Source: Paenarthrobacter aurescens
GTDB lineage: Bacteria > Actinomycetota > Actinomycetes > Actinomycetales > Micrococcaceae
Assembly (NCBI RefSeq): GCF_041549525.1
Contig: NZ_CP157456.1
Location: 372,001 to 436,000, forward strand
Length of the DNA stretch: 64,000 nucleotides
Reading direction: 5' to 3'
The notes beneath the pieces were generated by a model that was given only the letters and a program-made list of their open reading frames with translations, searched no databases and was not told the DNA's origin. Below are positions 42,604-49,317 of the stretch, piece after piece (positions within the stretch are counted from its first letter, which is position 1; each line of letters opens with the position of its first letter). Made by a program: the position numbers and the translations under genes.

Positions 42604-43551
42604 CTATGCCAGCAGCGTGTTCAACAGCCGGGCCGCCACTTTGGCAGTCCGGGAGTCGATGTCGAACTCAGGATTCAGCTCGGCCACGTCCACATGCAGC
42701 AACTTGCCGCTGGCTGCCACTTGCCGGCAGATGGCGCTGATCACCGGCAGCGGCACACCATAGGCGGCGGGCGCACTCACACCGGGTGCCACGGACGCCG
42801 GCATCACGTCCAGATCTATGGTCAAGTACAGAACGTCCACGCCGGCCAGGAAGTCAGCAACAAACACTTCCGCAGCTTCCGGAGTGCACAGCTCATCCAG
42901 GAGGTATTTCACGCCCAAACGCCGGGCCGTGGTGAAGAGCGACTGAGTGTTGTTGGGCTCTGAGATGCCGACGACGGCGTACTGCAGTTCGCGCCCAGCG
43001 GCGGCTTCCGCCTCGGCCATCTGCAGGAACGGAGTGCCGGAGCTGGGAATCGGTTCATCCCGGAGGTCAAAGTGGGCGTCCAGGTTCAGCACGCCCAGCC
43101 GCTTACCGCGGACGGCGTCCGAACCGGCAACACCCAGGTAGCTGGCAAACGCGGTCTCGTGGCCTCCGCCCAACACAACAGTGAGGTTACCGGCGTCGAG
43201 CAGTGCCGAGATGGCGAGCCCGGCGCGCTCTTGGCCCGCTTCCAGTGAGCCGCCCTCCACCACCACATCACCGGCGTCGAACACGTCACGGTCAAGATGA
43301 AAAGCCAGCGGACCCAGCGCAGAGCGGATAGCCGCAGGCGCTGCCGCTGCACCCACGCGCCCCTTGTTCCGCAGAACTCCGGCGTCGCTGCAGAAACCAA
43401 TCACGACGGCGGGGCGCTGGGAGGCCGCCGCGCCGGAGACCGTGTGGGGTGCTACGGCTTGCCACCAGCGGCGATGCTCACTGCCCTCGCCGTCAAAGCG
43501 ACCGGTCCATGGGGTGGGTGAGGCATCTACGCTGAGGGGGCTGGTTTCCAT
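42604..43551 (-). CDS. hutG: Formimidoylglutamase (arginase/agmatinase family)
   Basis: 315 residues. The binuclear manganese set of the arginase family is present: H in GGGHETAFASY, D and H in NLDAHFDLRDEP, and D residues in YLTIDLDVMPASVAPGVSAP. The PGVSAP-AAYG segment and the length fit formimidoylglutamase, which splits N-formimidoyl-glutamate to glutamate and formamide. This is the last step of the four-enzyme histidine pathway and fits with hutU/hutH nearby. It is on the opposite strand, about 1.8 kb from hutH. Agmatinase activity is the alternative. Confidence 0.88.
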   Translation of the reverse strand: METSPLSVDASPTPWTGRFDGEGSEHRRWWQAVAPHTVSGAAASQRPAVVIGFCSDAGVLRNKGRVGAAAAPAAIRSALGPLAFHLDRDVFDAGDVVVEGGSLEAGQERAGLAISALLDAGNLTVVLGGGHETAFASYLGVAGSDAVRGKRLGVLNLDAHFDLRDEPIPSSGTPFLQMAEAEAAAGRELQYAVVGISEPNNTQSLFTTARRLGVKYLLDELCTPEAAEVFVADFLAGVDVLYLTIDLDVMPASVAPGVSAPAAYGVPLPVISAICRQVAASGKLLHVDVAELNPEFDIDSRTAKVAARLLNTLLA

Positions 43552-43625
43552 GCTTCAAGCACACCTGAACACGCAGGCCGAAACCAGCGATTCCGGGTGG
43601 GGGGTGTCTGAAATGCCGGACTCTC

Positions 43626-45068
43626 CTACTTGACGCCCAGCAGCTCTTCTACTGTTCCAATGCCGAAGAACAGCAGGAACGCCCCAGCCACAGCCCACAT
43701 GAGCGGGTGGACTTCGCGGGCTCGGCCCTGGAAAGTGCGGATCAGGACAAAGGAGATAAAGCCTGCGCCGAGGCCGTTGGCAATGGAGTACGTGAACGGC
43801 ATGAGGGCAATGGTCAGGAACGCGGGGATTCCCACTCCCCAGTCCTGCCAGTCGATCTTGCCCACCTGGGAGACCATCATGAAGCCCACCACCACAAGGG
43901 CGGGTGCCACGGCCTCAAACGGAACCAGGTTGATGAGGGGAGTGAAGAACATGGCCACCAGGAAAAGCGCGCCGGTAACGATCGAGGCGAGCCCGGTGCG
44001 TGCGCCTTCGCCAATGCCGGCGCCGGATTCAACAAAGATCTGGTTGGAGGAAACGGAGGCTCCGCCGCCCACGATCGCGCCGAGGGCGTCCACTTGGAGG
44101 ACCCGGTCCACGTTGGGGATGTTCCCGTCCTTGTCCACGGTTCCGGCCTCGTTGGCCAGGCCAACCATGGTGCCCATGGCGTCGAAGAAGATGCTGAGGA
44201 GGATCACGAACGCCAGCAAAGCCGCAGCAATGAAACCGAGGTGCTCAAAGGCGCCGATCGGATTGGCCTTGCCAATCAGGGACAGGTCCGGGGCGCCCCA
44301 TTCGCTGAGCTTGGGGGCCACCAGGGACCAGCCACGGGGATTGACGTTGGTGCCATCAAAGCTTGGGCCGATGTGAAGTGTGAATTCCAGGATCGCGGCC
44401 AGGGCAGTGGAAACCACAATGCCAATCAGGATGGCGCCGCGGACTTTGCGGACCACCAAGGCGATGGTCAGGATCAGGCCAACGGCGAACACCAGCGTGG
44501 GCCAGCCAAGGAGCTTGCCGTCCACACCCAGGCCCAGCGGAACGGTGGTTCCGGCGGCATCGGGGATGCGGCGGACGAAGCCGGCGTTGACCAGGCCAAT
44601 GAGGGCGATGAAAAGGCCGATGCCCACAACAATGGCGGTCTTGAGCGCTTCAGGCACCGCTTTGAAGACCGCAGTCCGGAAACCGGTCAGCACCAGGATC
44701 AGCATGGTGATGCCGGACAACACCACGAGCCCCATCATGTCCGGCCACGTTAGGCCGGGGTGGGAGGCAACCGTGACCGCTACGAAGGCGTTGACGCCCA
44801 GGCCTGTGGCCACGGCGAACGGATGCTTGGCCCAGGCACCCATGAGGATGGTCAGGATGCCAGCAACGAATGCGGTGGTGGCTGCCACGGCGGTGAAGCC
44901 CAGCGAAGCACCGGTTGAGTCAGGTCCGGAGAGGATCAGCGGATTCAGCACCACGATGTAGCTCATGGCGAAGAAGGTCGCGAAGCCGCCACGGATTTCC
45001 CGCGAATAGGTGGATCCACGTTCGGAAATCTTGAAGTAACGGTCGACTGCAGAACCTTGTTTCAGCAT
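43626..45068 (-). CDS. NCS2 family purine permease (AzgA type)
   Basis: 480 residues with 12-13 membrane helices. AzgA-subfamily motifs: GGFATFFAMSYIVVLNPLIL, ATGLGVNAFVAVTV, IFFDAMGTMVGLANEAG and VDALGAIVGGGASVSSNQIFVESGAGIGEGARTGLAS (in pieces). These carriers import hypoxanthine, adenine or guanine with protons. The ATG at 45068 (MLKQGSAVDRYFKISERGST) has GGAGA six bases ahead; an extension to 45104 lacks one. It diverges from the CopC gene. Confidence 0.93.
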   Translation of the reverse strand: MLKQGSAVDRYFKISERGSTYSREIRGGFATFFAMSYIVVLNPLILSGPDSTGASLGFTAVAATTAFVAGILTILMGAWAKHPFAVATGLGVNAFVAVTVASHPGLTWPDMMGLVVLSGITMLILVLTGFRTAVFKAVPEALKTAIVVGIGLFIALIGLVNAGFVRRIPDAAGTTVPLGLGVDGKLLGWPTLVFAVGLILTIALVVRKVRGAILIGIVVSTALAAILEFTLHIGPSFDGTNVNPRGWSLVAPKLSEWGAPDLSLIGKANPIGAFEHLGFIAAALLAFVILLSIFFDAMGTMVGLANEAGTVDKDGNIPNVDRVLQVDALGAIVGGGASVSSNQIFVESGAGIGEGARTGLASIVTGALFLVAMFFTPLINLVPFEAVAPALVVVGFMMVSQVGKIDWQDWGVGIPAFLTIALMPFTYSIANGLGAGFISFVLIRTFQGRAREVHPLMWAVAGAFLLFFGIGTVEELLGVK

Positions 45069-45182
45069 GAAGGTCTCCGGGGATCGAGGGGAGTTTGCTC
45101 TCAAATCCTATGTTGTCCGGTGCGGGCCCTCCGCACGATTCGCCTAGTCTGTAAGGAAGCCAACACTAGGAGAAACCGCCCC

Positions 45183-45818
45183 ATGCGTACCATCCGCCCG
45201 CTTCTGGCCGCCGTCGTCGCTGCTCTTGCTTTCGCTTCAGCCCTGCTGTTTTCGGCGGTGCCGGCTTCCGCGCACGATGTCGCCGAGTCAACCACGCCGG
45301 CTAACGGTGCCAGCGTGGCTGTTGTCCCGGCGTCGGTCTCCATCACGTTCAACAACCGCCCCTTGGCGATCGGTTCCGGTGTTACGGTGACTGCAGGTGG
45401 CGAGAATTGGGCTGACGGACCGGTGGAAATCATCGATAACCAGGCTGTTCAGAAGCTTCGCGAGGGCGCCCCCGCCGGCGAGTTCACGGTCACATGGCGC
45501 GTGGTCAGCTCCGATTCGCACCCTATTGAGGGCACCTTCACGTTCACGGCCGCCGCAGGAGGCTCGACGACGGCCAGTGGTACGGCGGGCGCCTCACCAG
45601 CGGCTACGGCTTCCTCCGCCGCGGTACCCACCGCAGGTACGGCTGCGCCCGGAACCGCTGCCAACAATGAACCGGCCGCCGATGCCTCCGAGCCTTTCCC
45701 GTGGAGCATCGTGGGCTTGGCTGTTGTAGCAGTTGGCCTTGTTATTTATCTCGCTGTTACCGCGCGGAGAAAATTGGCGGCGTCGAACGACTCAGATGGC
45801 GGCACTCCCGCGGAATAG
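45183..45818 (+). CDS. CopC domain protein, membrane-anchored (copper binding)
   Basis: 211 residues. The signal peptide ends in VPASA, leaving His as the new N-terminus (HDVAESTTPANG); an N-terminal His is the conserved first ligand of CopC-type Cu(II) sites. The fold motifs SITFNNRPLAIGSGVTVT and WRVVSSDSHPIEGTFTF follow. A Ser/Ala/Thr/Pro spacer leads to a C-terminal membrane helix (WSIVGLAVVAVGLVIYLAV). It is a cell-surface copper-binding protein of the YobA/CopC type, usually encoded beside CopD or YcnI; neither is adjacent here. AGGAGA lies ahead of the ATG. Confidence 0.9.
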   Translation: MRTIRPLLAAVVAALAFASALLFSAVPASAHDVAESTTPANGASVAVVPASVSITFNNRPLAIGSGVTVTAGGENWADGPVEIIDNQAVQKLREGAPAGEFTVTWRVVSSDSHPIEGTFTFTAAAGGSTTASGTAGASPAATASSAAVPTAGTAAPGTAANNEPAADASEPFPWSIVGLAVVAVGLVIYLAVTARRKLAASNDSDGGTPAE

Positions 45819-46004
45819 CGGGGTTTTCTACGTAGCTGCGAATATCTCGGATCGGTTACCGCGACACGCCAGAAGGGCACTTCCCGTTACTTAAATGTGA
45901 CTTCGCGGGAATCATCGCGTACGGTAGTACCTGTGCCTGTTCCACGTAGCGGGCACTTCCGGTCTGATTGCCTAGCTCTGCCGCAGTCCGGAATCCGTTC
46001 GCAG

Positions 46005-46150
46005 ACAAACCTACGGCAGAGACGGGGAACCCAATTTAGGCCGCTTTCGAGCGCGCCTTGGGGTGAAGTCACGAAGCTTCCGCTCAACAGCGGGGGATAG
46101 TGGCCGGGTGACTCCCATCCGAATCCGACAGCTAACCTCGCAGGCATCGG
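46005..46150 (+). ncRNA. c-di-AMP riboswitch (ydaO/yuaA class)
   Basis: The leader has the ydaO consensus in order: GACGGGGAACCCAA (46021 on), GGGGTGAAGTCACG, GGCCGGGTGACTCCC and the most telling CCGAATCCGACAGCTAACCT followed by CGCAGGCA. The exact 5' limit is uncertain; pairing may begin near 45974. In actinobacteria this class precedes cell-wall hydrolase genes and turns expression off at high c-di-AMP. It ends 13 bases before the ATG of the NlpC/P60-like gene. The remaining part of the 345-bp gap after the CopC gene holds the promoter and no gene. Confidence 0.92.
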
Positions 46151-46163
46151 GAGAGGCTCTTTC

Positions 46164-46967
46164 ATGTCTTCACGCATTCTTCGCGGCCGTCGTAAGGCGG
46201 ACAGCGTACGTCCTAATCCGTTCATCTCCATCTCGAAGGCAGTAGCCAGCAACGCTTCCGGCGCTGGCCGTCAGGCCGCTGTTATCGCAGCAGCCTCGGG
46301 CCTCGTTTTGACCGGCTCCATTGCTGCTCACGCAGCTGAGACCCCGGTTCAGCGCGATTCCAGCCCCGCAACGGTCGCCGAGACCGTTTCCGAGGCACCC
46401 ACCAAAGTTGTTACCGCTCTGGCTACGGCTACCGTCAACTTCGAGCGCCCGGCAGTTGCTTCCGTAGCAGCCCCGGTCATCGAGAAGCCGGCTCCCGTTG
46501 TTGAGGCACCTGTAGCCAAGAAGGCAGCCGTCACCACCGCTGCAGCAACGGCCCCCGTTGCCGCTCAGGCTGCAGTTGCTGCTGCACCTGTAGCTGCCGC
46601 ACCGGCTGCTCCGGCTCCCGCTCCCGTAGCTGCTGCTCCCGCCGTTGGCGGAGTCAACGCAGCCATGGTTGCTTCGGCTTACGCCCAGATCGGCGTGTTC
46701 CAGGACTGCACCGCCATGGTCGAAAAGGCCCTCGGCTCCGCAGGTATCCCGGTTGGCGACCTCGGTCCCATGCAGTTCATGAACTACGGCCGGGTTGTCA
46801 GCGATCCCCAGCCCGGCGACATGATCGTCCAGTCCGGCCACGTTGCTATCTACATCGGCAACGGCCAGGCAATCAGCGGCGGCATCAACGGCAACCAGAC
46901 GGGCATCCACCCGATCAGCTGGTTGACCGCTACGGGTCCCCTGACCTACGTACGCGCTGGCGCATAA
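46164..46967 (+). CDS. Secreted NlpC/P60-type cell-wall hydrolase
   Basis: 267 residues. The signal peptide lies within residues about 30-55 (AAVIAAASGLVLTGSIAAHAA), after a long basic N-terminus. A flexible Ala/Pro/Val-rich linker follows (residues about 60-165). The C-terminal NlpC/P60 domain has the catalytic Cys in IGVFQDCTAMVEKALGSAGI and His in PGDMIVQSGHVAIYIGNGQAI. Enzymes of this family cut peptide stems of peptidoglycan. Expression is under the c-di-AMP riboswitch, which ties it to cell-wall turnover. A strong terminator follows the stop. Confidence 0.92.
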   Translation: MSSRILRGRRKADSVRPNPFISISKAVASNASGAGRQAAVIAAASGLVLTGSIAAHAAETPVQRDSSPATVAETVSEAPTKVVTALATATVNFERPAVASVAAPVIEKPAPVVEAPVAKKAAVTTAAATAPVAAQAAVAAAPVAAAPAAPAPAPVAAAPAVGGVNAAMVASAYAQIGVFQDCTAMVEKALGSAGIPVGDLGPMQFMNYGRVVSDPQPGDMIVQSGHVAIYIGNGQAISGGINGNQTGIHPISWLTATGPLTYVRAGA

Positions 46968-46984
46968 AGCCCCACGCTTCAGTT

Positions 46985-47034
46985 CAAAGGCCGGCACCTT
47001 TGAAGACATACGTCTTCGAGGGTGCCGGCCTTTG
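46985..47034 (+). terminator. Intrinsic terminator after the NlpC/P60 gene
   Basis: CAAAGGCCGGCACC at 46985-46998 pairs with GGTGCCGGCCTTTG at 47021-47034. The inner part (GAAGAC/GTCTTC) also pairs, so the stem is over 20 bp, and the outer A/T pairs act as the U-tract. Confidence 0.9.
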
Positions 47035-47064
47035 GCGTTAAGTTCTGTTCGGAAAAGTTCAGTA

Positions 47065-47117
47065 CAGTAAGTCCGGCTCAGCGCAGTAAGTCCGGCTCAG
47101 CGCAGTAAGTCCGACGG
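47065..47117. repeat. 19-bp direct repeat, about 2.7 copies
   Basis: CAGTAAGTCCGGCTCAGCG begins at 47065 and 47084, with a partial copy at 47103. Unit length is 19 bp with no spacer. It lies between a terminator and the 3' end of a convergent gene. No function is clear; copy number may vary. Confidence 0.85.
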
Positions 47118-47160
47118 CGGATGGCGCAGCTGTGCTGGCTGGCCTGGTTAGTGGGTGCTG

Positions 47161-47853
47161 CTAGGCGATGGCGATGCCGGGAACGGACGGCAGGGCAACC
47201 TTGGCGGAAATCGCTTGGCCCACTGCCTTGGCTTGCCGCAGCACTTCCTTGGGGGAAGGCGTGATGAGGTCACCTACGCCCACAAGGTGCATTCCGAGGG
47301 CCCTCATGGCCGCGGCGAAATTCTGTCCCACAGCTATGCCAAGCTCGGCCAGCATGCGCCGCAGCTGGCTTTGGGCGCAGCGCGTCACCACCACGTGGTC
47401 TGCCAGGAGCACGCCGTGTGCCGTATGGACCGCCCATTGCCGCGGGGTTGATTCCAGGGGGCCGGACGCGTGGAGTCCGGTCCTGAGGCCTGCTGTAGTC
47501 ATGCTTGCGGCAAGCCCGTACCCGATTTGCCGGGAGGGGTCCGAGCCCAGGAAATCAAGGCGGACGGCGCGGGTGGTATTGCGAACATCCAGATGATGGT
47601 TGGCGGCGTAGTTCCGCAAGTGCCGGAGGATTTCGTTGCGTTCCTGCAGTGATGCGGGATCTGCGGCGTCGGTGCGTTGGAGCATGCCTGTATGGACGGA
47701 CGGTCCTGTGGCGGACAGCGCCCCGAAACCGTCCACAACGATTGAACCCACGCCGTAGCGGCTGAGTTCGCTGGCAACTGCCAAGCCGGACAAGCCGGCT
47801 CCGATGACCACGGTGGTGGTGCGTTCCGTGCCGGAATCAGGCGTGAGTGACAC
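47161..47853 (-). CDS. FAD-binding (Rossmann) oxidoreductase-like protein
   Basis: 230 residues from the GTG at 47853, with AAGGAGG ahead. The N-terminus is a dinucleotide-binding fold: TTVVIGAGLSGLAVASELSRYG. Later parts include GPSVHTGMLQRTDAADPASLQERNE and WAVHTAHGVLLADHVVVTRCAQSQL, which fit the second half of FAD-dependent oxidoreductases. The protein is shorter than most of these and lacks a clear substrate domain. It may be a truncated flavoprotein. Divergent from the universal stress gene. Confidence 0.75.
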   Translation of the reverse strand: MSLTPDSGTERTTTVVIGAGLSGLAVASELSRYGVGSIVVDGFGALSATGPSVHTGMLQRTDAADPASLQERNEILRHLRNYAANHHLDVRNTTRAVRLDFLGSDPSRQIGYGLAASMTTAGLRTGLHASGPLESTPRQWAVHTAHGVLLADHVVVTRCAQSQLRRMLAELGIAVGQNFAAAMRALGMHLVGVGDLITPSPKEVLRQAKAVGQAISAKVALPSVPGIAIA

Positions 47854-48271
47854 TGCTTGGTTCCTCCTTGACGTGTGTGCCTTACGGCATCGCGTGGGAT
47901 CGCGTCCGAGTTCCCCAAGCGGCCGCAAACAAATGACCGGGCGTGTGGTGTGAAACACGTTTGCCGGTCATTCGGTGACTCGAACACTACCGAACTTTTT
48001 CGGCCATGGATAGCCTCTTCGACGGCGCGTTTTGTCTGTTCGTCGGGAGCGCAATATGGACAGCCGGGAACCGAGCCCTGACCGTTATGCACATAGCCCA
48101 ATGTCGTCTTGATTCGCCACTGCTGACCGAGAATAGTGGGCATTGGGAGGAGGAATTTTTCGAGTTTCTCCTGCCCCGGCCATTGACAATGAAACAGTCA
48201 TGAAGTTCCACGGATGGAACCTCTGGCAGAATAGCCGGAACATCAAGCAGTAGGTGGAGAGGCAGGCCCCC
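47854..48271. other. 418-bp intergenic region with divergent promoters
   Basis: This gap separates two divergent genes. GTTCCA at 48205-48210 and TGGAAC at 48215-48220 form a small inverted repeat 52 bp before the stress-protein ATG, a possible operator. GC content is visibly lower (AT-rich around 48130-48200), as expected for a promoter. A 65-codon open frame at 48006-48203 has no ribosome binding site or protein-like pattern and is not called. Confidence 0.5.
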
Positions 48272-49309
48272 ATGGACCAGCACGGCAGACACAATGAAGA
48301 GTCGCAGGACGGCCAGGACCAGGTTGTGGAACCGGGCGGCATCGTCGTAGGAGTGGACGGTTCAGAGCACGGTCAGTGTGCCTTGGTGTGGGCCGCACGG
48401 GAAGCGGAGCGCCGCCAACTGCCCCTGCACATTGTCACGGCATATTCCGTGCCCATTTTTGCGGCTTCCGGCTTGGACGGCGGCTATGCAACAGTTGATG
48501 ATTCCGTGATCCGCGATGGCGCTGACGCGATCGTTCGCCAGGCGCTGGACAAGGTCTCCGGATACGCCATTGACGTTGATGCTTCAGTGGAGAACGGCGA
48601 TGCCGCCGGCGTCCTGCTGGACCTCTCCGAGGACGCCGCGCTGCTTGTCTTTGGCAGCCGTGGCCGTGGTGGATTCGTCGGCCGTCTGCTGGGCTCGGTG
48701 AGTAGTGCCTTGCCCGCGCACGCCAAATGCCCCACGGTGACGGTTCCGCTTTATTGCGCGGACCGGCTGGGCGAGAACACCGAGGACAAGCACATCAAGG
48801 CCGAGCACGCCAAGACGGGCCCGCGGAAGGTGGAAAACGTTGTTGCGGTAGGCGTTGACGGTTCGGAACAGGCGCGCGTTGCCGTGCTTGAAGCTGCCGA
48901 GGAAGCCCAACGCATGGGAGCCACGCTCCGCGTCATCTGTGCTGTCCCGCAGTACAGCGGTTCCCTGGCCTGGGTTCCGGCTCCGCTGGATCGCGATGCA
49001 CTCTTTGCGGACATCAGGGTCCAGCTCGACGCTGGTGTTGCGTGGCTCAGAAGCCACTTCCCATCGTTGGCCATAGAGACAGAACTCCGTGACGGCTCCC
49101 CGGTTGATGTACTGGTGGAAACGAGCCGGACCGTGGAACTGGTGGTTTTGGGTACGCGTGGCCGCGGCGGGTTCGCGGGGATGCTGCTGGGTTCAACATC
49201 TGACGGCGTCCTGCACCACGCCAAGGGGCCGGTTCTGGTTGTTCCGGACCGGGAGGACCCGCGGCTGGCTGACCGTCACAAGTTCGGGCCCATGCTCGGC
49301 GCTGCCTAA
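48272..49309 (+). CDS. Tandem universal stress protein (two UspA domains)
   Basis: 345 residues. Two Usp domains cover residues about 25-170 and 190-330. Each has the opening VVGVDGSEHGQCALVWAAREA or VAVGVDGSEQARVAVLEAAEEA and the ATP-binding G-x2-G-x9-G-S loop (GSRGRGGFVGRLLGS; GTRGRGGFAGMLLGS). ATG at 48272 is chosen: GGAGAGG lies about 10 bases ahead and would fall inside the gene if GTG at 48254 were used. The next gene starts 9 bases after the stop. In actinobacteria such tandem Usp proteins are often hypoxia or stress induced. Confidence 0.92.
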   Translation: MDQHGRHNEESQDGQDQVVEPGGIVVGVDGSEHGQCALVWAAREAERRQLPLHIVTAYSVPIFAASGLDGGYATVDDSVIRDGADAIVRQALDKVSGYAIDVDASVENGDAAGVLLDLSEDAALLVFGSRGRGGFVGRLLGSVSSALPAHAKCPTVTVPLYCADRLGENTEDKHIKAEHAKTGPRKVENVVAVGVDGSEQARVAVLEAAEEAQRMGATLRVICAVPQYSGSLAWVPAPLDRDALFADIRVQLDAGVAWLRSHFPSLAIETELRDGSPVDVLVETSRTVELVVLGTRGRGGFAGMLLGSTSDGVLHHAKGPVLVVPDREDPRLADRHKFGPMLGAA

Positions 49310-49317
49310 GCCGTCCA

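Noticed and set aside
43707-44753. 348-codon plus-strand frame inside the purine permease
   Set aside because: Antisense shadow of a high-GC membrane protein gene; rich in His/Gln/Asp with no domain pattern.
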